A DNA stretch of 64,000 nucleotides from Vibrio maritimus (GCF_021441885.1 NZ_CP090439.1:1178001-1242000), one strand, 5' to 3'; numbered from the stretch's first letter, positions 17,597-26,833 are shown. Numbers and translations are program-made. Notes: generated by a model from the letters alone, not told the origin.

Positions 17597-18763
17597 ATGG
17601 GATTGATGAACTTAGTTAAAGCAGCACTCGTTTTGACCGTTGTGGTCATTGCCATGGGAGCGTACACACGTTTGGCAGATGCTGGGCTTGGTTGCCCTGA
17701 TTGGCCAGGGTGCTACGGCAAGCTGACTGTACCGAGCTCCAAAGTGGATGTAGAAGTTGCCAATACTTTGTATCCAGAGCGTGCGGTAGAACCTTATAAA
17801 GCTTGGCTTGAAATGATTCATCGCTATCTTGCAGGTGGCCTAGGGTTGATGGTGTTTGCTATTACGGGCATCGCTTTAACTAAGCGTCGTGACAAGTTAG
17901 GAACGCTGCTACCCGTCGCGCTCTCTCTGGTGATTATCTTTCAAGCAGCGCTCGGTATGTGGACAGTGACTCTTAAACTGATGCCAATTGTTGTTATGGG
18001 ACACCTCATTGGCGGCTTTACCATGTTTTCGCTCCTGTTTTTCACTTATCTGAAGCTAAGACCTAAATTGGAAATAAGACGACAGAATACACCAGAAGAG
18101 AGTTTGGAGAACACGAGTAAGTCGTTTGAGCCTAAGGTAGTTGATAGACCAATCTCACCAACCGCTCTAAATATCGTTAGCTCTCGTTTGAAGGCATTTG
18201 CACTCTTGGCATTGGTTGTCACGGTTGGTCAAATCATTCTAGGCGGTTGGACGTCTTCTAATTATGCTGCTGTTGTCTGTACTGCGCTGCCTATTTGTGA
18301 AGGTAACTGGACACAGTATCTGGACTTCAAAACCGCGTTTACACCCGTTCACTTTGGCTTTGATAACTACGAATTCGGGGTATTGGAATATCCTGCAAGA
18401 ATGACGATTCACGTAACTCATCGCATTGGTGCCATCGTTGTGGCGTTGATTGTCGGCATGCTGGCATTTAGGCTACTTCGTTACCCCTACCAAGCGATTC
18501 GCAAGTTGGGCATGGTTGTCGCGGTCATTCTTGGTATTCAATTAGCGCTTGGTATCAGTAATGTGGTGTTCCACTTACCACTTCCGGTCGCTGTGCTGCA
18601 TAACCTAGGTGCAGCGCTATTGCTGCTCAGTCTTATTCATACTAATTATGCACTGCGCAGTGCGCGTTATATTCGAGCTGAAAAACCTAATCTAACCATT
18701 GTCGAAGCGACGACATCGATAAAAACGCTTAAGGCATCTGGAGACAAGGAGAGTTCTCTATGA
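17597..18763 (+). CDS. ctaA: Haem A synthase (COX15/CtaA)
   Basis: Integral membrane monooxygenase converting haem O to haem A for the oxidase. Eight helices are visible as two related four-helix halves, with GAYTRLADAGLGCPDWPGCYG near residue 21 (key residues TRL..GLGCPDWPGC), histidines in MIHRYLAG, MGHLIGGF, HVTHRIGA and VLHNLGAA. Length 388 residues, with a long polar loop of about 50 residues between the halves. Overlaps ctaB by four bases (ATGA). Confidence 0.94.
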   Translation: MGLMNLVKAALVLTVVVIAMGAYTRLADAGLGCPDWPGCYGKLTVPSSKVDVEVANTLYPERAVEPYKAWLEMIHRYLAGGLGLMVFAITGIALTKRRDKLGTLLPVALSLVIIFQAALGMWTVTLKLMPIVVMGHLIGGFTMFSLLFFTYLKLRPKLEIRRQNTPEESLENTSKSFEPKVVDRPISPTALNIVSSRLKAFALLALVVTVGQIILGGWTSSNYAAVVCTALPICEGNWTQYLDFKTAFTPVHFGFDNYEFGVLEYPARMTIHVTHRIGAIVVALIVGMLAFRLLRYPYQAIRKLGMVVAVILGIQLALGISNVVFHLPLPVAVLHNLGAALLLLSLIHTNYALRSARYIRAEKPNLTIVEATTSIKTLKASGDKESSL

Positions 18764-19677
18764 GTAAAACCAATATCTTGGCATCGACGGCTAATACCAC
18801 TGTTGTTAAGTCCTCCGTAAACTGGCGCGTTTATCTTACCTTGACCAAGCCAAAAGTAGTTGCGCTGATGATATTAACAGCACTGGTTGGGATGTGTCTG
18901 GCGGTACCGGGAGCTCTGCCCGTTCAAGCCAGTGTACTTGGACTATCTGGTATTGCATTGATGGCGGGTTCGGCTGCTGCATTCAATCACCTTATTGACA
19001 GACGCATTGACGCCATAATGGCTCGAACGCATAAACGACCGCTGCCTTCTGGCGATCTCAGCGCCGGGAAAGTCTTTGCTTTTGCGACGTCTATCGGTGT
19101 GCTTGGGTTTGTGGTGTTAGCGCTAGGGGTAAATTGGCTGACAGCTTGGCTCACATTCGCGAGCTTGCTGGGTTATGCCGTTGTATACACGCTTTATTTA
19201 AAGCGCGCGACGCCACAGAACATTGTGATCGCTGGCATAGCAGGGGCAATGCCACCGCTCTTAGGTTGGACCGCAGTCACGGGTGAGCTGCATGCGAATG
19301 CGTGGCTATTGGTGATGATCATCTTCATTTGGACCCCGCCACACTTTTGGGCACTGGCCATCCACCGTAAAGATGACTACGCCAAAGCGGATATTCCAAT
19401 GCTGCCAGTCACACACGGTGTTGAATACACCAAAACCTCAATCTTGCTTTATACCATATTGTTGGCACTTGTGTGCTTGATGCCGGCACTTGTTGGCATG
19501 ACTGGGCTTGTCTATCTGGCGGGATCTACCTTCTTAAGCGCTGGCTTTATTTATTACGCTTGGAAGTTAAAAGTGGCTGCGACAGAGAAAACGGCAATGG
19601 AGACGTTTAAGTTCTCTATCATTCATTTGATGGTGCTGTTTGTTCTCTTGCTTGTTGATCACTACGTGGCGATCTAG
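18760..19677 (+). CDS. ctaB: Protoheme IX farnesyltransferase (haem O synthase)
   Basis: UbiA-fold prenyltransferase (also named cyoE) that adds a farnesyl group to haem B, giving haem O, the substrate of CtaA. The first Asp-rich motif is AFNHLIDRRIDAIMARTHKR (key N..D...D..M.RT..RP) near residue 72, the second is HRKDDYAKADIPMLP near residue 205. Nine hydrophobic helices; 305 residues. Its ATG overlaps the ctaA stop, so the two are coupled. It is the last gene of the cluster; no sco gene follows, unlike many other cox clusters. Confidence 0.95.
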   Translation: MSKTNILASTANTTVVKSSVNWRVYLTLTKPKVVALMILTALVGMCLAVPGALPVQASVLGLSGIALMAGSAAAFNHLIDRRIDAIMARTHKRPLPSGDLSAGKVFAFATSIGVLGFVVLALGVNWLTAWLTFASLLGYAVVYTLYLKRATPQNIVIAGIAGAMPPLLGWTAVTGELHANAWLLVMIIFIWTPPHFWALAIHRKDDYAKADIPMLPVTHGVEYTKTSILLYTILLALVCLMPALVGMTGLVYLAGSTFLSAGFIYYAWKLKVAATEKTAMETFKFSIIHLMVLFVLLLVDHYVAI

Positions 19678-19707
19678 TTATGTAAAGAGCAGTTCCAACG
19701 TATTGTT

Positions 19708-19759
19708 TTACCTTATCTTTGCTGAGTCTCAAACCTTCTAAAAAGCAAAGATAGGGTAA
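19708..19759. repeat. Long inverted repeat at the end of the ABC permease gene
   Basis: TTACCTTATCTTTGCT pairs with AGCAAAGATAGGGTAA (16 bp, one T-G) around a 20-nt loop. It overlaps the last codons of the minus-strand permease and lies 30 bases after the ctaB stop. It could end or protect transcripts from both sides, although no T-run follows. Confidence 0.5.
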
Positions 19760-20630
19760 GGCACAATAGGAAGTAACACGCGCCAACGATAAGCCAGATT
19801 TCAAAAATAAGTCCTGAAGAGTTGGCCATTTCAGTACCGACAAACGTCACTTCTTGAATCGATATCAGCGAAACGATAGAGGTATCTTTTACTAAAGAAA
19901 TAGCTTGTCCCGCGAGCGCCGGTGCCACGGCTGTTAGGACCTGTGGAGCGACGACATCTTTATACTGGTACCAAGTCGATAACCCTAATGATTTTCCTGC
20001 CTCCCATTGCCCCTTAGGAATGGCGGATAGCCCCGCTCTTACAATTTCTGCAACGTAAGCAGATGAAAGCAGACCGATACAGATAACGCCAGAAAGAAGG
20101 TTTTCCCACAATGAGCTTGGTCCAAACAGAAAGGCTTGCCACGCAGAAATCTCACCCGTATACCCTCTCAAGATATCACTCAGTCCTAGTAATGGAATTA
20201 ACTGATTCGAGATAAAGAAATAGAAAATGAAGATAAATACCAGTGGCGGGATATTTCTGACCAATTGAATAAATATATTGGCAGGTACACTGAAAACAGA
20301 GATAGCTGAGTGTTTTGCTAAACCCAACGCGGTCCCGAGAGTCACCGCGAGCACCATTCCCCATGCGCTTAGGCGTATCGTGGCGATGATGCCCTGAACA
20401 AAATAAGGTAACCCGCCATTGGCGGTGGGAGTGAACACCAACTCAAATGCTTGGCTCCAGCGCCAATGGTAGTTAATACCGATCGATGAACGGTAGGCTA
20501 GCCATACAGCAACGCATATTAAAGCGATGATCAGGACGCCGTCGAGAAGTGTGGGTCTCCAACGTTTGCTGATCTGTTTTGGCGAAGGCACTGCGTTATT
20601 GTTCATCTTCATTGAGTTGGTGTTGCTCAT
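19713..20630 (-). CDS. Polar amino acid ABC transporter permease
   Basis: Membrane subunit of a polar-amino-acid (HisM/GlnP-type) ABC importer. Seen: about six helices, and the EAA loop in IPKGQWEAGKSLGLSTWYQY that docks to the ATPase. The frame is open to 20666, overlapping the binding-protein gene, but the ATG at 20630 lies five bases after that gene's stop and is preferred (305 residues). A long N-terminal extension of about 35 polar residues precedes the first helix. It is the last gene of the order ATPase, permease, binding protein, permease. Confidence 0.9.
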   Translation of the reverse strand: MSNTNSMKMNNNAVPSPKQISKRWRPTLLDGVLIIALICVAVWLAYRSSIGINYHWRWSQAFELVFTPTANGGLPYFVQGIIATIRLSAWGMVLAVTLGTALGLAKHSAISVFSVPANIFIQLVRNIPPLVFIFIFYFFISNQLIPLLGLSDILRGYTGEISAWQAFLFGPSSLWENLLSGVICIGLLSSAYVAEIVRAGLSAIPKGQWEAGKSLGLSTWYQYKDVVAPQVLTAVAPALAGQAISLVKDTSIVSLISIQEVTFVGTEMANSSGLIFEIWLIVGACYFLLCLTLSLLFRRFETQQR

Positions 20631-20635
20631 AAGTT

Positions 20636-21460
20636 CTATTGTCCGCCAGCGATCTGGTCTTGCCAATCTAGGGTTGAGAACCAGTATTCATAGCGCTCTT
20701 TTAACCAACCATCTTCGGTACGTGCTTGGATCCACTTATCAAAGAAAGCTTTCTTATCTTCTTCACCAAGTCTTACTGCGAAGGCTTCGTTACCTTTAGA
20801 TAGACGGTCGCTGAATGGAATAAACAGCGCATCTGAGTGTTTAATCGCTTCATGCTCAGGCTTCGGGCTTGATGCAATAACCGCGTGCGCGTTGCCGTTT
20901 AATACCTCTTGGAAGGCTTGAGCGTCATCATCAAACTGAAGTACTTTCGCTTTAGGGAATGTTTCGCGTGCTACCTGAACCGTAAAGGCACCTCGGCGAG
21001 CAGCAATCTTCACACGGCGAGAGTCGAAGTCTTCAATCTTTGAAAAGTCGCCGGCGAGGGTTTTGCTCGCTGCAACCTGCACACCTGAGTGAGAGTATGG
21101 TTCGGTAAACAGCACACTTTTAGAGCGCTCTGGAGTGATTGATAGTCCACCAATGATGACATCGAATTTCTGTGATAACAGAGCAGGGATGATACCGTCC
21201 CACGCGGTTGGGACGAACTCTATTTTCCAGCCAGAATCCTCAGCTAGACGCTTAGCAACATCGATCTCGAAGCCTACAAGCTCACCTTGCTTGTCTCGCA
21301 TAGCCCAAGGTACGAACGTGGACATGCCGACTCTTAGTGTGCCTCGTTCGTTAATCTTATCTAGGTTTGGTGTGTCACTAGCGGTGACACCGAATGATAC
21401 TGCGAGGCCAATCGCAGCAGTTGTGGCGGCCTTGACTAAGTGCTTGAGTTTCCCTTTCAT
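20636..21460 (-). CDS. Amino acid ABC transporter substrate-binding protein
   Basis: Periplasmic solute-binding protein of family 3. A signal peptide covers residues 1-27 (cut near VTA|SD). Family motifs: RGTLRVGMSTFVPWAMRDKQ (key LRVGM...PWA), LVGFEIDVAKRLAEDSG, WDGIIPALLSQKFDVIIGG, and SITPERSKSVLFTEPY. The ligand is a polar amino acid or a related compound; the exact one cannot be read. AAGGAG is seven bases before the ATG. It lies between two permease genes of the same transporter. Confidence 0.93.
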   Translation of the reverse strand: MKGKLKHLVKAATTAAIGLAVSFGVTASDTPNLDKINERGTLRVGMSTFVPWAMRDKQGELVGFEIDVAKRLAEDSGWKIEFVPTAWDGIIPALLSQKFDVIIGGLSITPERSKSVLFTEPYSHSGVQVAASKTLAGDFSKIEDFDSRRVKIAARRGAFTVQVARETFPKAKVLQFDDDAQAFQEVLNGNAHAVIASSPKPEHEAIKHSDALFIPFSDRLSKGNEAFAVRLGEEDKKAFFDKWIQARTEDGWLKERYEYWFSTLDWQDQIAGGQ

Positions 21461-21531
21461 AGTTAGACTCCTTGGTGATAGATACAGTTACGTTAAATAA
21501 CAGCGGTTTAGAATGCGTTGGTCGATTAGTG

Positions 21532-22326
21532 TTAGGCTCGTTTCTCCTGACTTAGGCGATACTCAAGCCACGCGGAGAAACCAGAAAGTGTCAAAGTTAG
21601 TATCAGATAAATAGCCGCGACCGTGAACCAAATTTCAAATGGCATTGCAGTCTCGGCGACGATGTTTCGTCCCTCTGTTGTGAGGTCGAATATGGCCATC
21701 ACGCTCACGATGGACGAGTTTTTGATGAGTGACACCACTTCGTTGGTCAAAGGTGGCAAGGTTCGACGAACCACTTGCGGAAGAATGACATCAAAATAAG
21801 TATAGAAACGGGATAAACCTATTGAGCGACAAGCCTCAAACTGACCTTTAGGAACGCTATTTAAACCCGCTCTGAGTATTTCTGCGGTATAAGCTCCCTG
21901 AAATAGCGCGAGAGCGAACACCGCCGTTGAGTATCGGTCGAGCCCAATGATGGGACCGAATACAAAATACAACAGGTAGATTTGCACTAGCAGTGGAGTA
22001 TTTCTTATTCCCTCGACATACGCGTGCGCAATCCCACGACCAACGACAGAGTTAGACGTTTTGAGAAGCGCGGTGATAAGCCCAAACAGTAGAGTAAAGA
22101 CCAGGGCCAAGGCACTGATCTTTATCGTAACTAACAAACCTTCGAGAAGCTCCGCTGGCCACCATTCACCATCTTCAAAAAAGGCGATGTAATCGGGCAC
22201 ACGCTCCCATTGCCAACGATATCCCATTGCCTGGGCTCCGCTGTCCAATAGCCACGCTAGCGCTAACGCCACCAGTGCGATTTGCAGTAATGCCGATAAT
22301 GCTGGCTTGAGTATTCTAAATAGCAT
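21532..22326 (-). CDS. Polar amino acid ABC transporter permease
   Basis: Second HisQM/GlnP-type membrane subunit of the same importer. Helices are visible from residue 10 on, with the EAA loop VPKGQFEACRSIGLSRFYTY near residue 165. Length 264 residues. Its ATG shares one base with the stop of the ATPase gene (TGATG), so the two are translationally coupled. The binding-protein gene follows after 71 bases. Confidence 0.92.
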   Translation of the reverse strand: MLFRILKPALSALLQIALVALALAWLLDSGAQAMGYRWQWERVPDYIAFFEDGEWWPAELLEGLLVTIKISALALVFTLLFGLITALLKTSNSVVGRGIAHAYVEGIRNTPLLVQIYLLYFVFGPIIGLDRYSTAVFALALFQGAYTAEILRAGLNSVPKGQFEACRSIGLSRFYTYFDVILPQVVRRTLPPLTNEVVSLIKNSSIVSVMAIFDLTTEGRNIVAETAMPFEIWFTVAAIYLILTLTLSGFSAWLEYRLSQEKRA

Positions 22327-23048
22327 CAGTGATTAAGGATCTTTTCCAAAAAGGCTTTAGTGCGAGGGTGCTGCGGTGCGTCGAAAATCTGACTAGGGGG
22401 GGCGGATTCCAATATCTGTCCCTCATCCATAAATACCACACTATCAGCAACGCGCTTTGCAAAGCCCATTTCATGGGTCACACACAGCATGGTCATTCCT
22501 TCTTCTGCGAGTTCAACCATAACGTTAAGAACCTCGCTGATCATCTCAGGATCCAGCGCCGATGTCGGTTCATCAAACAGTAAGATATCCGGTTTCATGC
22601 AAAGTGAACGTGCAATGGCAACGCGCTGCTGTTGGCCACCAGAGAGTTGAGAAGGGTACTTATTAGCTTGCTCAGCAATTTTCACTCGTTCTAGCATTTC
22701 CATTGCACGTGACTCTGCGTCTTGTTTGGAGAGCTTGAGAGTGCGGATTGGAGAGAGTGTGAGGTTTTCGAGCACCGTGAGGTGCGGAAATAAGTTGAAG
22801 TGTTGAAACACCATACCCACTTGACCAGGCTTGATCTGCTTGGAACCAACTCCGTGCCCCAACACTTGAATATTACCGGAGTTATAGGCTTCCAACCCGT
22901 TGATACAACGAATGAGTGTCGATTTTCCAGAACCCGAAGGACCACAAATGACGACGATTTCGCCCTGCTTTACTTCAAGCTCGATAGAATTTAAGGCTTG
23001 GAAGTCTCCAAACCACTTATTGACGTTGCTAAACTGTACTGCGTTCAC
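22326..23048 (-). CDS. Amino acid ABC transporter ATP-binding protein
   Basis: GlnQ/HisP-type ATPase that drives the importer. Walker A is GPSGSGKST near residue 36, the Q-loop is GMVFQHFNLFPH, the signature is LSGGQQQRVAIARSL, Walker B is ILLFDEPTSALDPE, and the switch histidine is in CVTHEMGFAKRVAD. Length 240 residues. First gene of the ABC operon; the 115 bases upstream hold its promoter, since a terminator stands before the DUF1028 gene behind it. Confidence 0.95.
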   Translation of the reverse strand: MNAVQFSNVNKWFGDFQALNSIELEVKQGEIVVICGPSGSGKSTLIRCINGLEAYNSGNIQVLGHGVGSKQIKPGQVGMVFQHFNLFPHLTVLENLTLSPIRTLKLSKQDAESRAMEMLERVKIAEQANKYPSQLSGGQQQRVAIARSLCMKPDILLFDEPTSALDPEMISEVLNVMVELAEEGMTMLCVTHEMGFAKRVADSVVFMDEGQILESAPPSQIFDAPQHPRTKAFLEKILNH

Positions 23049-23163
23049 ATGGAACCCATTGTTTTTGTTATATACGTCTACATTAGCAATTACGCATGGC
23101 TATAACAAGCAAAGTGAATGAGGAAAGTGGATACTATCGGGGTTGAAATGGGCTAGAGATAAA

Positions 23164-23191
23164 AGCCAGAAGCAACAGGTTGCTTCTGGCT
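23164..23191 (-). terminator. Terminator of the amidohydrolase-carrier-DUF1028 operon
   Basis: Perfect 12-bp stem AGCCAGAAGCAA / TTGCTTCTGGCT with a 4-nt loop, nine bases after the DUF1028 stop, followed on the minus strand by TTTTATC. Confidence 0.88.
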
Positions 23192-23199
23192 AAAATGCG

Positions 23200-23913
23200 T
23201 TAAATATCAATACGGTTAGGTACACCATCAAGAAATGCTTGAAAGCTGGACTCTCGGACTTTTCCGAGCACAAACTTTAGCTCTTCAATAAGGTTATCTT
23301 TCGCCCAATCAACGCGGATGTCGATAGGTGCTTTGTCAGTATATTCCACTCGCAAAGAGGCTGACACTGTGCCTCGTTTATCGCCCCCGGCATTTAATGC
23401 GGCTTCAAGTGCGGTAATCAGAGACTCTGGCAGAAAGGCTTCATAGTCAGGTTTGTATATGGGGCGCTCTCCTTTGGAAAGCACAGCAGTCCCATTATTT
23501 GTAGTACTGGCTAAAAAAGCGCTGGCGAACTCGGTCATTACCTCAGCATTTTCCAGCATATTGCCTGCGACAGCGACGGAGTCAAACGCCATGCTCCCAA
23601 TATAGGGGATGTTATCGCCACCGTTTAGCGCTGCTGATTGTCCTTGGCTGTCAATTATTAGACATTGACGCTTGTCATGATCACTATCTAAGGCAATGAG
23701 CTTATCAACGATTTGCACCGCGTTCTGCCCATCCATTAACTGTTGTTGGACAAAGTCTGCATACCAAGGGTTGGTAAAGAGCCCTTGTGTTGCGCATCCA
23801 CCAAGCGACCGCCAAGAGTGGTTCACATAGCCACCAACCGCAGGGCCTCCCGTTGCAGTAATAGAAGCCGAGGTACCTGTTGATGGATTAAAGTGTAAAA
23901 GGGATATAGTCAT
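23200..23913 (-). CDS. DUF1028 family protein (Ntn-hydrolase-like)
   Basis: A 237-residue cytoplasmic protein that matches the DUF1028 family: GGPAVGGYVNHSWRSLGGCATQGL near the N terminus, where the family usually reads A..G.G.VGS......GAVATQ, then NPWYADFVQQQLMDGQNA, RQCLIIDSQGQSAALNGGDN, AVAGNMLENAEVM and RGTVSASLRVEY. The family has an N-terminal-nucleophile hydrolase fold but no settled reaction. It is the last gene of an operon with an M20 amidohydrolase and a carrier, which suggests a role in breaking down a small amide or ureido compound. Confidence 0.82.
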   Translation of the reverse strand: MTISLLHFNPSTGTSASITATGGPAVGGYVNHSWRSLGGCATQGLFTNPWYADFVQQQLMDGQNAVQIVDKLIALDSDHDKRQCLIIDSQGQSAALNGGDNIPYIGSMAFDSVAVAGNMLENAEVMTEFASAFLASTTNNGTAVLSKGERPIYKPDYEAFLPESLITALEAALNAGGDKRGTVSASLRVEYTDKAPIDIRVDWAKDNLIEELKFVLGKVRESSFQAFLDGVPNRIDI

Positions 23914-23950
23914 AATTTAGAAATAGGGGGACTAGCCCCCAATATTGATA

Positions 23951-25342
23951 TTAATAGCCAATCACTTGACCGATGAACAAGGCGACCCAACTAAGGGCGT
24001 ACACCATCAACATAAATGGCAGGATGGCTTTGAGCCATTGCTCATACGAGACGCGGCCAAGCGCAAGCATCGCAAGCGTGCCACCTGATGTTGGAACGAT
24101 AAGATTGGTCAAACCATCACCTACCTGGAAAGCCGTGATCATCAATTGGCGGCTCATACCTACAAGGTCTGCGACTGGTATTAAAATTGGCATTGTCACC
24201 ATCGCTTGCCCTGAACCAGAAGGAACGAAAAGGTTGATGACACCTTGTACTACGCTCGCAACGATGGCTGAGATAGCGATTGGCATGTCTTGGATGAGAG
24301 AGCTAAGCGCATTAACGATGGTATCGATGATCTGCGCTTGATCTAGGATAACTTGAATCGAAGCTGCGACACCAATAACCAGCGCTCCAGCGGTCACACC
24401 AGACGCACCGATCATCATCTCTTTAACGATTTCGTTAGCATTCATCTTGTTAATAACGCCAATGATGATTGCCATCAGTAAGAACAAACCGGCAATCTCG
24501 TTGATGTACCAACCATTGGCAAAAACGCCATAAAGCATCACGCCAAGACCCGCGACAAAAGCTATCAGGGTAAGCTTGTTTTCGCGATTCATGGTGTACT
24601 CGCTGAGATCTTTCTGAAGACCTGTGTTCCCGTCTTGTTCGACAAAGTCCATCTTTGTGACTTTTTTACAGATGAAGAGTGAGAGCAGTGCCAAAGAAGC
24701 GAGAACCAAAGCGGTGCGCAAACCTGCGCCAGAGAAAGTAGGTAGCTCCGCAATACCCTGAGCCACACCGACGGTGTATGGGTTAATTGGTGATAATGCG
24801 AAACCAATACCTATGCCACCGACGGCCATCACAGTACCAACGAGGCTTGAGTAACCCACTGCGGCGGAGATAAGCACTGCAACAGGAACAAGGGCGATAT
24901 TGTTTTCAAATCCAACAGCGACGCCAAAGAATCCATAGATGAAAGTGCCAACCGTGATGATTAGATTGCGGTTTTGTACGCCAACACGATTAACAGCTAC
25001 ACCGATTGCATTCTCTAGAGCACCAGAACGCTGAAGAATGTGAAACAAACCACCTGCGATGAAAACGATAAATAGGTAAGGGGCGGCGCTTATCAATCCC
25101 TTAGGAATCGCAACGAAAATGTCGAAAACATGCACTGATGGGGCGTCGGCTAGCAAGGTAAACGACTCAGGGATTACGGTAGTTCGCCCGTCGACAACCG
25201 CTCTTTCAAACGCACCAGATGGCACGACAAAAGTCAGTAAATAGGTTGCGACTAAGATACCGAAGATCAGTACCATGGGATCTGGCATCGACTTATACCA
25301 GGGACGCTTTGATGTTGTGTTTATCTGATTGGTCATTTCCAT
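23951..25342 (-). CDS. YfcC-type membrane carrier
   Basis: Integral membrane protein of the YfcC/DcuC-like group, with about 12 helices over 463 residues. Family-like stretches are LLTFVVPSGAFER, FIAGGLFHILQRSGALENAI, and two re-entrant-like repeats with FVPSGSGQAMVTMPILIPVA and IVPTSGGTLAMLALG. Substrates for this group are poorly known; dicarboxylates, amino acids or peptides are the usual guesses. GGAG lies ten bases before the ATG at 25342; an alternative TTG start is two codons earlier. Placed between the M20 amidohydrolase and DUF1028, it probably imports their substrate. Confidence 0.82.
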   Translation of the reverse strand: MEMTNQINTTSKRPWYKSMPDPMVLIFGILVATYLLTFVVPSGAFERAVVDGRTTVIPESFTLLADAPSVHVFDIFVAIPKGLISAAPYLFIVFIAGGLFHILQRSGALENAIGVAVNRVGVQNRNLIITVGTFIYGFFGVAVGFENNIALVPVAVLISAAVGYSSLVGTVMAVGGIGIGFALSPINPYTVGVAQGIAELPTFSGAGLRTALVLASLALLSLFICKKVTKMDFVEQDGNTGLQKDLSEYTMNRENKLTLIAFVAGLGVMLYGVFANGWYINEIAGLFLLMAIIIGVINKMNANEIVKEMMIGASGVTAGALVIGVAASIQVILDQAQIIDTIVNALSSLIQDMPIAISAIVASVVQGVINLFVPSGSGQAMVTMPILIPVADLVGMSRQLMITAFQVGDGLTNLIVPTSGGTLAMLALGRVSYEQWLKAILPFMLMVYALSWVALFIGQVIGY

Positions 25343-25388
25343 GTCCAATATTCTCCATTATTTGATTCTAGGAATATTCTTAGTGTTT

Positions 25389-26624
25389 TTATATTGCTAG
25401 GCAGAATTCTTTTAGTACTTTAATCGACGCTTCCAGATCCTCCGGCAGAATGGCTTCATCTGGATGGTGACTAATACCATTGGTACATCGCATGAACAGC
25501 ATGGCGATATCGGTCAGCGAACTGACAGCCAGTCCGTCATGACCTGCACCGCTAAACAGAGTCTTACTTTCAATGCCACAAGCTTCTATTGCAGTTACGA
25601 GTTTGGAAGATAACGCTTTCGAACATTGAACGGCTTGCTGCTCGTAGGTTTGGCTATGGTCGTAACTCAGGTTCAGTGCTGTTAGCGCTTGTTCGACGCC
25701 TTTTAGGAATGTTTCTCTTGCTTGAACACGTTTAGCGTCAATTGGTGAGCGAAGTTCTACTGTGATATCGGTGCGCTGAGGGATCACGTTGACGCCGTTA
25801 GGGAAGTTTTCGATCTTGCCGATGACACCGACAAGGTCCTCATCGCTTTTACATAACCGATCAAACAGAGTAATCACATGAGAGGCGCCTACCAATGCGT
25901 CTTGACGATTGTTCATCGGTACCGTCCCTGCGTGACCGGCCTTTCCATGTATCGTGATGGTATGGCGCTCGATCCCGGTAATGGCTGACACAACCCCTAC
26001 TGGCAACTTAGCAGACTCAAGCTGAGGACCTTGCTCAATATGCAGCTCCACAAACCCAAGAACGTCATCCGCTAGGTAAGCGTCTCGTTCAATGAGCTCT
26101 GGCTGGCAACCAAAATCGACCAAAGCGTCATGCAGCGATAGCTGCTGAGCATCTTTAGCATCAAGCATCGCCGGATCGAAGATACCTGAGATAGCTTTCG
26201 AGCCAAGCAGAGTTGATTGAAAGCGCGTTCCTTCTTCATCGCTAAACGCGATGACATCAATATGGTAAGGAAAAGTAATGTTGTTCTGGTTGAAGTAGTG
26301 AATCAGCGCGAGCGGTGCAACAACGCCAAGAATACCGTCGTATTTGCCACCGTTAGGAACGGTGTCTTGATGTGAACCGAAGATAAGTGTTTTAGCATTT
26401 GGTTGGTTACTGGCGTAACGGCCAATCAGGTTAGCAGCATTGTCCATTGATACAGACATTCCAGACTCAAGCATATATTCGCGAAGTAGCTCTAGAGCGT
26501 CACGATGCTCTTTTGTCGCGCAAAGGCGTGTTACTCCCTCCGTATCGGGATGAGTAGTTTCTGAACATTGAGCGAGTTGTTCTAGCCATTCCCAAGCAAG
26601 TGTTGAAGTCGAGGTTAATGTCAT
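25389..26624 (-). CDS. M20-family Zn-dependent amidohydrolase (N-carbamoyl-amino acid / allantoate type)
   Basis: Cytoplasmic di-zinc hydrolase of the AllC/HyuC group, which removes carbamoyl or ureido groups from amino acid derivatives. Metal and dimer motifs: FGSHQDTVPNGGKYDGILG, FSDEEGTRFQSTLLGSKA, ELHIEQGPQLES, IHGKAGHAGTVPMNNRQDAL, and SGAGHDGLAV near the end. Length 411 residues from the ATG at 26624 (MTLTSTSTLAWEW); the frame is open further up but runs through the operator palindromes, so those starts are rejected. First gene of the operon and divergent from the FadR-type regulator. Exact substrate unknown. Confidence 0.87.
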   Translation of the reverse strand: MTLTSTSTLAWEWLEQLAQCSETTHPDTEGVTRLCATKEHRDALELLREYMLESGMSVSMDNAANLIGRYASNQPNAKTLIFGSHQDTVPNGGKYDGILGVVAPLALIHYFNQNNITFPYHIDVIAFSDEEGTRFQSTLLGSKAISGIFDPAMLDAKDAQQLSLHDALVDFGCQPELIERDAYLADDVLGFVELHIEQGPQLESAKLPVGVVSAITGIERHTITIHGKAGHAGTVPMNNRQDALVGASHVITLFDRLCKSDEDLVGVIGKIENFPNGVNVIPQRTDITVELRSPIDAKRVQARETFLKGVEQALTALNLSYDHSQTYEQQAVQCSKALSSKLVTAIEACGIESKTLFSGAGHDGLAVSSLTDIAMLFMRCTNGISHHPDEAILPEDLEASIKVLKEFCLAI

Positions 26625-26657
26625 AATTTTTTCCGTTTTATGATGCTGCGTTTGCTT

Positions 26658-26673
26658 ATTTATCATGATAAAT
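26658..26673. promoter_or_regulatory. Operator palindrome 1 between amidohydrolase and GntR regulator
   Basis: Perfect 16-bp palindrome ATTTATCATGATAAAT, 34 bases upstream of the amidohydrolase ATG. It is identical to a second copy 30 bp away. The spacing is close to three helical turns. Confidence 0.75.
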
Positions 26674-26687
26674 TGGCAAAATACACC

Positions 26688-26703
26688 ATTTATCATGATA
26701 AAT
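26688..26703. promoter_or_regulatory. Operator palindrome 2 between amidohydrolase and GntR regulator
   Basis: Second exact copy of ATTTATCATGATAAAT, on the side of the regulator gene. The likely binder is the neighbouring FCD regulator, controlling both its own gene and the divergent operon. Confidence 0.75.
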
Positions 26704-26833
26704 GCAAATGATGCTGATGGTTTTGTGAGCAAAATGAAAGCTGTTCGTGAAGAGCTATGTACGTAACTACTTCACCCTAAAGAGATCTTCAGTTACGGTA
26801 GTAGATGAAACAACGTGTAAACAGAGGTGGCGC

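Noticed and set aside
26625..26732. N-terminal extension of the M20 amidohydrolase
   Set aside because: It would translate through both operator palindromes, and the family-like sequence begins after the ATG at 26624.
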